A stretch of DNA of 38,674 nucleotides. It comes from an uncultured Dorea sp. (GTDB lineage: Bacteria > Bacillota > Clostridia > Lachnospirales > Lachnospiraceae). The notes under the pieces were generated by a model that searched no databases, was not told the origin of the DNA, and saw only the letters and a program-made list of their open reading frames with translations. Positions 24,985 to 32,577 of the stretch are shown here, piece by piece; the stretch's first letter is position 1; every line of letters begins with the position of its first letter. The DNA lies in the NCBI GenBank assembly GCA_910579925.1, contig CAJTVY010000034.1:1-38674 (forward strand). Reading direction: 5' to 3'. A program made the translations under genes and the position numbers.

Positions 24985-26319
24985 CTAAACAGGCGGAAGC
25001 AGTTTCAGTAATTTATCTTTCTCATTCAGATCCGGTTCCTCTATGACACGCTCCAGCAGTTCGTTTAAACAGGCGCCAATCTCCTTTCCCGGCCTCATTC
25101 CTGCGGCAATCAGATCTTTGCCTGACACTGCCAGTTCTTTCAGTGACACGCACTGCTTCGCCTTGGTAATGTCATAATACAACTTTTCAATCTCATCGAG
25201 ATTCTTTACCTTTTCCTTCCTTTGATACAGACTCTGCGCCATTACGTCCGCACGGCGTACTTCCATATAAGAAGGAAACAGGTCTTCCCCGATCCTGTTC
25301 ATAGCACGGCGCACATCCTTTGCGGATGCAGGCATCCGGTAATCATGGAAACATACCAGCCTGGTTACTTTGTTCATAGTATCATTGTCAAATTTGAGCC
25401 GCTTTAAGACCTCCTTTGCAATTACCTGGCTTTCTGCCGCATGTCTTTTAAAATGAGCTACCCCGGCCTCATCTATTGTCTTAAGGGCTGGTTTTCCCAT
25501 GTCATGCAGAAGCATGGTCAGTCTCAGCGCCTTGTCGGCACGGATGTTCTTCATAGCCTTTAAGGTGTGTTCCCCCACGGAATACATGTGATGGGGCGTC
25601 TCCTGCTCCGTTACCATGATACGGTCAAATTCCGGAAGAAACACCTTTGTAATCCCCAGTCCATATGCATCTCTTAGTATCTCAGGCCGGTCAGACACAA
25701 CGATTTTCACCATTTCCACCTGGATCCTCTCTGCGCTGATCTTCCCAAGGGTGGGCGCAAGTTCCCCCATTGCCCGCCTTGTTTCGTCTTCAATTTCAAA
25801 GCCAAGCTGTGCGGCAAAACGAATTCCTCTTAAGATTCTCAGAGCATCCTCAGAAAATCTCTCCTTCGCATTTCCCACACAACGGATCACATTGGCCCGA
25901 AGATCCCGGATTCCACCGAAGATATCCACCAGCCCGTCTTTCTCATTATAGGCCATAGCGTTGATGGTAAAATCTCTTCTCAGCAGATCCTCCCTCAGAT
26001 TTCTGGTAAAGGTCACTTCCTTCGGGTGGCGGCTGTCCTCATATTCCCCGTCAATACGGTATGTCGTGACCTCGAATCCTTCCTCTCCCATCATCACGGT
26101 GACCGTTCCATGCTCTATCCCCGTATCGAAAGTCTTCGAAAACAGCGACTTCGTCTCCTCTGGCATAGCGGACGTGGTAATATCCCAGTCTTCCGGCTCC
26201 CTTCCAAGAACCGAATCTCTGACACACCCGCCTACCGCATATGCTTCGTATCCATGGTTCTGTAATATTGTAATGATTCTGTCCACTCGTTCCGGCAGAC
26301 TGATCTGCAGATTTTCCAC
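24985..26319 (-). CDS. cca: CCA tRNA nucleotidyltransferase
   Basis: 444 residues from a GTG preceded by CAGGAGGGGACATT; an upstream in-frame extension of 33 codons has no ribosome binding site. The nucleotidyltransferase core has AVGGCVRDSVLG (GG 30-31) and the metal pair in EDWDITT (D44, D46). The RNA-binding middle part includes RILRGIRFAAQLGF. A C-terminal HD domain (LTMLLHDMGKP) follows. It repairs or adds the CCA end of tRNAs. The gene is divergent from spmA, with AT-rich -10-like sequence in the 219-base gap. Confidence 0.95.
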   Translation of the reverse strand: MENLQISLPERVDRIITILQNHGYEAYAVGGCVRDSVLGREPEDWDITTSAMPEETKSLFSKTFDTGIEHGTVTVMMGEEGFEVTTYRIDGEYEDSRHPKEVTFTRNLREDLLRRDFTINAMAYNEKDGLVDIFGGIRDLRANVIRCVGNAKERFSEDALRILRGIRFAAQLGFEIEDETRRAMGELAPTLGKISAERIQVEMVKIVVSDRPEILRDAYGLGITKVFLPEFDRIMVTEQETPHHMYSVGEHTLKAMKNIRADKALRLTMLLHDMGKPALKTIDEAGVAHFKRHAAESQVIAKEVLKRLKFDNDTMNKVTRLVCFHDYRMPASAKDVRRAMNRIGEDLFPSYMEVRRADVMAQSLYQRKEKVKNLDEIEKLYYDITKAKQCVSLKELAVSGKDLIAAGMRPGKEIGACLNELLERVIEEPDLNEKDKLLKLLPPV

Positions 26320-26538
26320 AATGTCCCCTCCTGTCTGCTCTTTGTCCTGCACAAGGCATATGCCAAAATAGCCTGCACGAAAACTTAAGCCCGCGGCGCG
26401 TCCTGCCTTGTCCTGCACAGCGCATATTCCGGAATGCTCTCTCAGTATAATATAATATGAAAATATGAAGAAATCAACTGACTATTATTCCGGGCGGCTG
26501 CATATGGTATAGATAAAAGCAATGGGAAGGTATAGAAG

Positions 26539-27144
26539 ATGCTGAACTACTTATGGGCTGGTATGATATTGATTGGTATCATATTCGCCGCTTTTAACGG
26601 GCGGATGCCGGATATTACCAATGCGGCTCTCGACTCCTCCAAAGAAGCCATTACTTTGTGCATTACGATGATGGGCGTAATGTCCTTCTGGGTAGGGCTC
26701 ATGGAGATTGCCGCAAAAGCCGGAATTATCCGCTCTGCCTCCCGGAAGATCCGGCCTTTCGTTAAGTTCCTGTTCCCGGAGCTTCCGGCGGATCATCCGG
26801 CACAGGAACATATTACTACGAATATTATCGCCAATGTGCTGGGACTTGGATGGGCGGCGACGCCGGCGGGACTTAGGGCGATGGAGGAACTTTCGAAGCT
26901 GGAGGAAGACCGCAGGAAAGGACGGATGCCGGGAAAGGCACGGAAACGGGGGATTGCCAGTAATGAGATGTGTACCTTTCTGATTATTAATATCTCGTCG
27001 CTGCAGTTGATTCCGGTCAATGTAATTGCGTACCGGAGCCAGTATGGGAGCGTGAACCCGGCAGGGATTGTAGGGGCCGGGATTGCGGCGACGGCGGTGA
27101 GTACGATTGTGGCGGTGATGTATTGTAAGATAATGGATAAGTGA
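26539..27144 (+). CDS. spmA: spore maturation protein A (nucleoside-recognition/Gate domain)
   Basis: 201 residues, the usual SpmA size, with GGGAAGG upstream of the ATG. Membrane helices flank the Gate-domain core: MLNYLWAGMILIGIIFAAFNGR, SKEAITLCITMMGVMSFWVGLM, and the C-terminal GIVGAGIAATAVSTIVAVMY; NVLGLGWAATPAGLRAMEEL and RGIASNEMCTFLIINISSLQLIP are typical. SpmA takes part in spore core dehydration, usually with SpmB. No spmB follows here. The 3' part (26865-27144) recurs twice downstream as diverged fragments, so this end is a recombination or integration hotspot. GC content drops sharply right after the stop codon. Confidence 0.92.
   Translation: MLNYLWAGMILIGIIFAAFNGRMPDITNAALDSSKEAITLCITMMGVMSFWVGLMEIAAKAGIIRSASRKIRPFVKFLFPELPADHPAQEHITTNIIANVLGLGWAATPAGLRAMEELSKLEEDRRKGRMPGKARKRGIASNEMCTFLIINISSLQLIPVNVIAYRSQYGSVNPAGIVGAGIAATAVSTIVAVMYCKIMDK
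26865..27144 (+). repeat. spmA 3' end, copy 1 of three (within the intact gene)
   Basis: This segment has counterparts at 30101-30394 and, for its last part (27039-27144), at 34571-34688, all in the same orientation. The copies differ mainly at third codon positions. Copy 1 ends with CKIMDK and then TGA, followed immediately by AT-rich cargo. Confidence 0.85.
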
Positions 27145-27379
27145 TAGACCATATAGAAATTTTTGCTACAAAATTAAAAATGTTTTTTGTGGTAATGTTT
27201 AATTAGAAACAAATGCAAAGAGTATAATGTAGTAGTAACTGAGGAAAACCCAGAAAGATATCTATCCTAAATAATATTTAGTATATGTGTTGTAGGTATG
27301 TTAATAATATTGTATAATTAGAAAAAGAAGTAAGACAAGTGACATAATTGTTTAAAATGCACAAAAGCAAATAAATTAC
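27145..27379. other. AT-rich leader region between spmA and the Pycsar-like operon
   Basis: About 235 bases with no gene and no terminator after spmA. A TATAAT near 27218 and an inverted repeat CTAAAT-AAT-ATTTAG near 27267 are the only features. This is the junction between chromosomal and foreign-looking composition. Confidence 0.5.
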
Positions 27380-27408
27380 TTGAATTTCTTAGGTTAACAT
27401 GATATATT
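27380..27408 (+). promoter_or_regulatory. promoter of the Pycsar-like operon
   Basis: TTGAAT (27380-27385), 17 bases, TATATT (27403-27408), about 50 bases before the first start codon. A housekeeping-type promoter suggests constitutive expression of the cassette. Confidence 0.75.
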
Positions 27409-27460
27409 ATAACCAAACATATGTTTCTGTGTATAAACCAACAGTAAAGGATGTGAGGAA

Positions 27461-27973
27461 ATGGACAATTCAACAAGAATGATGATAAACTCATTAACAC
27501 AAGATATTTTGGTTTCTTTTGATATACAAGTTCCAATACAAAATATTGATGAACTTGTTGCTTCATTAGGAGGTAGTGTTCAGACAGATTATAGCTTTAC
27601 TGATGGTGCCGTAGAGAAAGAAGGGGAATCTTTTAGAATATTGGTATCACCTTTTCAGGAAGAAAAGAGACGTCGATTTACAATTGCACATGAATTAGGA
27701 CATTTATTTTTGCATATGGGGTATTTAACCAATGCAGAATTATGGGCTCAACAGGATACGAATATTTATCATAGACAAGGTAGCTCTGAAAAAGAATACC
27801 AAGCAAATGAATTTGCAGCTGCATTTTTGATGCCTCAAAAGGAATATTTAAGGGTAATGAATGAAAATATAATTGGCAATAAAGTAAACACTTCGAAAAT
27901 AGCGGAATATTTTAATGTTTCAGTAGAGGCTGCATCAAACAGAGGAAAATTTTTGGGGTATTTAAAATGGTAA
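27461..27973 (+). CDS. ImmA/IrrE-type metallopeptidase
   Basis: 170 residues. The zinc motif FTIAHELGHLFLH (H77, E78, H81) and the downstream KEYQANEFAAAFLMP segment are diagnostic of COG2856/ImmA-IrrE. In ICEBs1, ImmA cleaves a phage-type repressor, and IrrE relatives cleave DdrO-type regulators. No repressor gene is adjacent. Instead the stop codon overlaps the cyclase gene by seven bases (ATGGTAA), so the two are translationally coupled. Its likely role is a regulatory or sensor protease of the defence cassette, perhaps acting on a partner in the same operon. AT-rich codon use differs from spmA. Confidence 0.88.
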   Translation: MDNSTRMMINSLTQDILVSFDIQVPIQNIDELVASLGGSVQTDYSFTDGAVEKEGESFRILVSPFQEEKRRRFTIAHELGHLFLHMGYLTNAELWAQQDTNIYHRQGSSEKEYQANEFAAAFLMPQKEYLRVMNENIIGNKVNTSKIAEYFNVSVEAASNRGKFLGYLKW

Positions 27974-29409
27974 ATAAAAAAGTCTCAGCAAAATTACAGG
28001 AGGATTATAGTAGTCAAATTCAAAATTTGAACCAAAAAAGAGAAGAACCATTTGAACGGAGAAGTGTTGAAGTGTTCTTCTCTTTTGATATAGTTAATTC
28101 CACTGCGTATAAAACATTAAATTTTACAGGATGGTCTCAAGTGATTGTTGCTTTGTTTAGTAAAGTTCAGCAATTGGTTGCTAAAAAAATGCCAAGTGCA
28201 GAAATGTGGAGAATTCTAGGGGACGAAGTGGTTTTTATTGTACCAATCAAAGAGAAGAATGATATTTTTGTATATGTAAATTGTATTTTCGAAATTTTGA
28301 ATATTATGGTTTCACAATTAAAAGAAGGAACATTTTTTGATGAATTAGGAATATGTGATTTGGATCGAGATTTGATGAAAATGCAAAATATTATATCCAT
28401 GAAATCATCAGCATGGATAGCGATTATAGGAGAAAATTTAAAAAAATTGGAACAATATGACAATTTAATTGAAAGATTCAAATTGCAAGAAGGATATGGT
28501 ATTTTTGAGTTTTTAGGAAATGATATAGATACAGGATTTAGAATTAAAGAAAACACGCAAGATAGGCGATTGGCAATCAGTTATGAATTAGCATATATTT
28601 TGTCAAGAAATACCGATTATCTAAAGAATATACATATAATTACATACAAACGTTTAAAAGGTGTTTGGCAAAATCGATTATATCCAATTATCTGGTATTA
28701 CGACGAAAAATATTTTGATGGATTATCATTTGAAAATAGTTTTTATTATGATGAAAAAGAGAATAGCGAATTAGTAAAACAATATTTTGAAAATAAAATA
28801 AGTCCGATATTAGAACAACAAATGTATAATGATGTAGATTATGCTTTAAACAAGATTTTAGTTAATCAAAAATTAGAGGACAAATTTAAAAAAATTGATA
28901 AAATTATTGGCGAATCACAAGCGGATTTTAAGCATTTATTAGATCCTAAGTTTTTGTTAAGGCTACATTGTGTTTCAGTTTGCTATGACAAAAATAATAA
29001 AAAGATATTAATAATGAAAAGAGCGGACAATAGAGAGAAGTTTCCTGGGCATTGGGAGTTTGGATGTGCTAAAGGTACCTTGGAAACATCATTAGCAGAA
29101 CAAATCGAAGGAGAATATAGAAAAGATTTTGGAATAGAGATTAGGGTTCAGTGCAATAAAGAACGAAAGGACATTCAGCCGATACCTTTGGCAATGTATG
29201 AAGTGGACAGTGTTCAAGGAAAAGACAAAGGAATAATTACAATGGCTGAGATTATTGAAAAGTATAACATAACTAATTTTAATGGAAATAAGCATTCAAT
29301 GGTCCGTTGGATAGAGGAAAAAGAGATTGAACAATTTTCAGAGCCAGCAGTTGCGGATTTTAAAAATACATTGAGGCTTGTATTCGAAAAATTGAAGGAG
29401 ATGGAATAG
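27967..29409 (+). CDS. class III nucleotide cyclase fused to a Nudix-like domain (probable Pycsar cyclase)
   Basis: 480 residues. N-terminal class III cyclase domain: metal-binding D41 in FFSFDIVNST, second metal site D86 in WRILGDEVVFIVP, and an NDIDTGFRI segment (185-193) at the place of the substrate-binding strand-helix region. It lacks receptor or membrane domains, as Pycsar cyclases do. After a helical linker (about 265-325) a Nudix-like domain starts at LRLHCVSVCYD; KFPGHWEF (358-365) matches the family, but the Nudix-box catalytic positions read GEYRKDFGI instead of RE..EE.G, so it is probably non-hydrolytic. Together with the adjacent effector, the likely product is a cyclic pyrimidine nucleotide (cCMP or cUMP); which one cannot be read from sequence. 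Confidence 0.75.
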   Translation: MVNKKVSAKLQEDYSSQIQNLNQKREEPFERRSVEVFFSFDIVNSTAYKTLNFTGWSQVIVALFSKVQQLVAKKMPSAEMWRILGDEVVFIVPIKEKNDIFVYVNCIFEILNIMVSQLKEGTFFDELGICDLDRDLMKMQNIISMKSSAWIAIIGENLKKLEQYDNLIERFKLQEGYGIFEFLGNDIDTGFRIKENTQDRRLAISYELAYILSRNTDYLKNIHIITYKRLKGVWQNRLYPIIWYYDEKYFDGLSFENSFYYDEKENSELVKQYFENKISPILEQQMYNDVDYALNKILVNQKLEDKFKKIDKIIGESQADFKHLLDPKFLLRLHCVSVCYDKNNKKILIMKRADNREKFPGHWEFGCAKGTLETSLAEQIEGEYRKDFGIEIRVQCNKERKDIQPIPLAMYEVDSVQGKDKGIITMAEIIEKYNITNFNGNKHSMVRWIEEKEIEQFSEPAVADFKNTLRLVFEKLKEME

Positions 29410-29934
29410 ATGAATGATGATATACATAAGACAGTACAGAATTTATTAAAGAATATTTTCGATAATGTAAATAATTGGCTTACACATGCCGAGGCAAAGA
29501 ATGCAGCAATAGTGGCATTCAATATAGCCTGTTTATCTTTCATAGGGGGTATGAAAGATATTGAGAATGTCAAAATATTATATTATATTGTGTGCATTAC
29601 TATGTTACTATCTACCATTATGGCTTTATTTTCCTTTTTTCCTAAAATGGGTAAAGAAACAAATAATCAAAGCGAGCATTTTGATTATGATAATTTACTT
29701 TTTTATGTAGATATAGCTAAATATGATAAAGAACAATATATTAGAGCAATATTTAAGCAGTATGCAAAGATAGACATTTTAGATGCTGATATCCAGAAAA
29801 TCGAAAAGGATTTTTCTGAGGAAATCACATATAATGCTACTGTGGTTATAAGAAAATATAAATGGTTTAATTATGCAATAAAAACAGAAATTTTGGCGTT
29901 AATAATATTAGTAATAACAACAATTATTGCATAA
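29410..29934 (+). CDS. Pycsar-type transmembrane effector (DUF5706-like)
   Basis: 174 residues starting directly after the cyclase stop codon (TAG-ATG), with AAGGAG nine bases upstream. Layout: amphipathic N-terminal helix (LKNIFDNVNNWLTHAEAKN), two membrane helices (about 31-47 and 56-77), a cytosolic segment with NLLFYVDIAKYDKEQY, and a C-terminal membrane helix (about 157-173). This matches the PycTM-type family (DUF5706), which in known Pycsar systems disrupts the inner membrane when it binds the cyclic nucleotide. SLATT-type membrane effectors are the main alternative. Gene order and coupling support the Pycsar reading. Confidence 0.8.
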   Translation: MNDDIHKTVQNLLKNIFDNVNNWLTHAEAKNAAIVAFNIACLSFIGGMKDIENVKILYYIVCITMLLSTIMALFSFFPKMGKETNNQSEHFDYDNLLFYVDIAKYDKEQYIRAIFKQYAKIDILDADIQKIEKDFSEEITYNATVVIRKYKWFNYAIKTEILALIILVITTIIA

Positions 29935-30024
29935 ACTCAAAAAGATAAATACAGATGGTGATTAATGTCACGAAACATTAGTTAATGCATATGAGAGATT
30001 ATAGTTAATTTGTCAGAAAAGAAC

Positions 30025-30053
30025 GGAATTGTCTTGATTTAAGAAACAATTCC
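30025..30053 (+). terminator. hairpin downstream of the Pycsar-like operon
   Basis: GGAATTGT and ACAATTCC form an 8 bp stem extended by CTT/AAG inside. There is no T-run behind it, so it is a weak terminator candidate. A small GTGTCA/TGACAC inverted repeat follows at 30081-30098, just before the second spmA tail. Confidence 0.35.
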
Positions 30054-30100
30054 ATGGCTTAAAAAATATCTAAAAAATTCGTGTCATTAACTTGACACAA

Positions 30101-30394
30101 GGTGGGGCTTCGTGCAATGGAGGCCCTGTCTAAATTGGAAGAAGACAGGAGGAGAGGGCTGCTGCCTGGTCCGATCCGGAAACGGGGAATTGCAAGTAAT
30201 GAGATGTGTACGTTTCTCATTATTAATATCCATCGCTTCAGTTAATTCCGGTCAATGTGATTGCCTACAGGAGCCAGTATGGGAGCGTGAACCCGGCTGG
30301 AATTGTGGGGGCTGGTATTGCGGCAACGGCGGTGAGTACGATTGTGGCAGTGATATATTGTAAAATGATGGACGGAAAGGGGGCTGTCGGTTAA
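30101..30394 (+). pseudogene. spmA 3' fragment, copy 2 of three, frameshifted
   Basis: In frame it reads GLRAMEALSKLEEDRR, RKRGIASNEMCTFLIINI, then after a shift LIPVNVIAYRSQYGSVNPAG and AVSTIVAVIYCKMMD, ending GKGAVG and TAA. It covers roughly the last 95 codons of spmA with a different C-terminus from copy 1. Around 30230-30246 one base is missing compared with copy 1, and a TAA arises. Most other differences from copy 1 are synonymous, so it derives from a once functional spmA allele of another lineage rather than from a recent duplication. There is no start codon or promoter, so it is a remnant. Confidence 0.85.
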
Positions 30395-30411
30395 TAGATA
30401 GTCATGAACAA

Positions 30412-30444
30412 GGAGGCATGTGACTCGACGAGTCACATGCCTCC
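30412..30444 (+). terminator. 33-base perfect hairpin after the second spmA tail
   Basis: Arms GGAGGCATGTGACTCG (30412-30427) and its exact complement (30429-30444) around a single A. It lies 17 bases after the stop of spmA copy 2 and just before the IS1182-type element. It is probably the spmA terminator of the donor lineage, although the T-run is missing or was lost when the IS inserted next to it. Confidence 0.6.
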
Positions 30445-30454
30445 CTATAATCAT

Positions 30455-32353
30455 CCCTATAAAAAGAGAAAAAGATGGCTAACCACAACCATCTTTCCTC
30501 CGCTACATGTTATAATGTAGCTATGACAAAACATAATTATTATAACCATTTTTTTGAATTAGGGCAACAGAAAAGTAACTTCCGTTTTTATGAATTAAGT
30601 TTACCTGACGACGATCCGGTCTTTACCCTTAAAAAAGTCATGGAGGAGATGGATTTTACAGCTTTATTAGCTCCGTATTCTGGAAAGGGGAAAAGCGGGT
30701 TTAACCCAATCATGAAATATGGAGTTCTTACCTATGCTGCCATGCGTGGTGTTCGGGAAATTGACCGCATTGTTGAACTGTGCAAAAGAGATCTGGCTTT
30801 CATTTGGCTCGCCCAGGGTCAACATCCCAAAAGAGATGCTTTTTATGATTTTATCAATCAAAAACTTTCAGGTGAAATCTTAGATGATCTCAATTATCAA
30901 TTATTACGACGATTAAAGAAGGAAGGCTTCTCAACATTAGAAACTCTCTTTATTGATGGAACAAAGGTGAAAGCCAATGCGAACCGTTACACTTTTGTAT
31001 GGCGCGGATCTCTCAATTATCATCTGGCAGGACTTCTTGATACCATTGATTCCCTTTATCGTAGATACAATGTATTTCTCGGAGAAAACAGATATGGTGA
31101 AAAATACGGATTTGGGAATGCTCAGATGTTTGTCATTGATGGCATGGATCAAGTACGAGAGGTCATCCAAAAAAATCGGAAACGAAAACTTACAAAACAC
31201 AAGAAAATCTCAAATAACAGCAAAATTGAAATCGATCACTGTTCTCCGTTAGATTTGTTGAAACTTCAAAAGAATTTATCAACGATTGCAGATGGAGAAG
31301 GCATTGGCTTCGTTTACGGAAAAGGCAGGAAAAAATCGGAAATCCAGCAGCTGTATGAAGAATTAGAAGCTTGTGGAAGGAAACTTATGGAGTATAAAGA
31401 GCACTTTGAAATTATGGGAAAAGAACGTAACAGTTACTCGAAAACAGATTTAGAGGCAACTTTCATGCGGATGAAAGACGATCATATGATGAATGGCCAG
31501 CTGAAAGCCGCTTACAATGTTCAGATTGCCGTAGAGAATTATTTTATCATCCATGGTTATGTAAGTAATGACAGAACAGATTACAATACTTTGATTCCGG
31601 TCGTGCAGAAACATAGGAAAGCTTTTGATGAGAGATTAAAAGAAATTACTGCAGACAGTGGATATTGCAGCGAGAAAAACTTATGGTTCTTAAAAGAGCA
31701 TAACATAGAAAGTTATATCAAGTTACAAGACCACGAACAGCGAAAGACCCGTGCCTATCAAGAAAATATTGGAAAGTACTATAACATGACAACCCAGGTC
31801 TTTGAAGACGAGCATTATTATATTTGTCATGATGGCAGAGAATTAAGATATATCCGGACAGAAACAAAAGAAATGGATGGGTATACACAGACTCTCGAAG
31901 TATACGGATGCGCTGATTGCAGCGGCTGCGAACACAAAGAGAAATGTCTTTATAAATATAATCTCCAAAAGGACGCAGACAAAAACAAAGTGATGAAGGT
32001 CAATGAGCGCTGGGAAGAATTAAAAGAAAAATCACATGAAAACATTCAAAGTGAGAAAGGTATTTTAAACCGTCAGATTCGTTCTATCCAAACGGAAGGA
32101 CATTTTGGAGATATGAAGGAAAATGATGACTTTCGACGGTTCAATCACCGTTCAACCGAGAAAGTATACAAGGAGTTTATGATGTATGTAATCGGAAGAA
32201 ATATCAATAAATATCATCGCTTCCTGAGCAGCAAACTCCGGAAATTTAAAGGTAAAAAAGAAGAAACTATCGCATAATGAAAGGTGTGGTTTAATAGAAG
32301 GAGAACCTTTATTTAGTGTGGCCAAAAATAATGATTACCCCTATAAATAGAGA
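30455..32353 (+). mobile_element. IS1182-type insertion sequence, boundaries approximate
   Basis: One transposase gene with short flanks. An imperfect 15-base direct repeat, CCCTATAAA(A/T)AGAGA, lies at both ends (30455-30469 and 32339-32353), with weaker similarity just outside. I could not find clear terminal inverted repeats, so the limits are set by these repeats. Small hairpins AGATGG...CCATCT and GCTACAT...ATGTAGC sit before the transposase. The element separates spmA copy 2 from the second defence-type operon. Confidence 0.6.
30475..32277 (+). CDS. IS1182 family transposase
   Basis: 600 residues if started at the first ATG; a second ATG 16 codons on (30523) starts the region that looks conserved, and neither has a strong ribosome binding site. 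An N-terminal DUF772-type domain (YGVLTYAAMRGVREIDRIVEL...KRDAFYDFI) precedes a DDE domain: first Asp in LFIDGTKVKANANRYTFVW, second Asp in ITADSGYCSEKN, Glu in SIQTEGHFGDMKEN. A CxxCxxKxxC-type cysteine group (CADCSGCEHKEKC) lies between. The frame is intact, so the element may be active. Confidence 0.92.
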   Translation: MANHNHLSSATCYNVAMTKHNYYNHFFELGQQKSNFRFYELSLPDDDPVFTLKKVMEEMDFTALLAPYSGKGKSGFNPIMKYGVLTYAAMRGVREIDRIVELCKRDLAFIWLAQGQHPKRDAFYDFINQKLSGEILDDLNYQLLRRLKKEGFSTLETLFIDGTKVKANANRYTFVWRGSLNYHLAGLLDTIDSLYRRYNVFLGENRYGEKYGFGNAQMFVIDGMDQVREVIQKNRKRKLTKHKKISNNSKIEIDHCSPLDLLKLQKNLSTIADGEGIGFVYGKGRKKSEIQQLYEELEACGRKLMEYKEHFEIMGKERNSYSKTDLEATFMRMKDDHMMNGQLKAAYNVQIAVENYFIIHGYVSNDRTDYNTLIPVVQKHRKAFDERLKEITADSGYCSEKNLWFLKEHNIESYIKLQDHEQRKTRAYQENIGKYYNMTTQVFEDEHYYICHDGRELRYIRTETKEMDGYTQTLEVYGCADCSGCEHKEKCLYKYNLQKDADKNKVMKVNERWEELKEKSHENIQSEKGILNRQIRSIQTEGHFGDMKENDDFRRFNHRSTEKVYKEFMMYVIGRNINKYHRFLSSKLRKFKGKKEETIA

Positions 32354-32408
32354 TACCCCACAGAATATGCCAGTGCAGAACGGTGCGCATTTCTGCGGGG
32401 TATCTTTA
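32351..32408 (+). terminator. terminator downstream of the transposase
   Basis: AGATACCCCACAGAA (32351-32365) pairs with TTCTGCGGGGTATCT (32391-32405) with one mismatch, followed by TTTATTT. It overlaps the right-hand direct repeat of the IS, so it may belong to the target or to the second cassette. Confidence 0.75.
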
Positions 32409-32429
32409 TTTAGCTTTAAAATCGGAAGA

Positions 32430-32458
32430 AATCGGCATTAGCCGATTCCCCCTTTTTA
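32430..32458 (+). terminator. second terminator-like hairpin
   Basis: AATCGGC-ATTA-GCCGATT followed by CCCCCTTTTTAG. Together with the preceding hairpin it isolates the ATPase-nuclease operon from transposase transcription. Confidence 0.7.
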
Positions 32459-32506
32459 GTTATAAAAATGAGTTGTTACATATAAAACTAATAAAAACGT
32501 ATTAAA

Positions 32507-32548
32507 TTGGATAAAAAAGGTTTAAATATAATATATAAGTAGTATAAT
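32507..32548 (+). promoter_or_regulatory. AT-rich promoter region of the ATPase-nuclease operon
   Basis: TTGGAT (32507-32512) with TAATAT 16 bases on, and a perfect TATAAT at 32543-32548 with a poor -35 (GTTTAA) 17 bases upstream. Either could drive the operon. The AAAAGGAGAGG ribosome binding site lies just before the ATG at 32578. Confidence 0.4.
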
Positions 32549-32577
32549 AAATAAAAAGAGAAAAGGAGAGGCTGATA

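Noticed and set aside
27461..27973. Toxin-antitoxin pair (Xre-COG2856) reading of the ImmA-like gene
   Set aside because: No Xre-type DNA-binding domain is fused or adjacent; its partner in the operon is the cyclase gene.
27967..29409. CBASS-type CD-NTase reading of the cyclase
   Set aside because: There is no GS-x-x-x-x-T/DxD polymerase-beta signature. The FDIVNST and GDE motifs are those of class III cyclases.
30112..30363. An 83-codon open frame within the second spmA tail
   Set aside because: It is read in the wrong frame of an spmA remnant; the spmA frame gives clear homology, and the alternative peptide is Trp/Gly/Cys-rich without family features.
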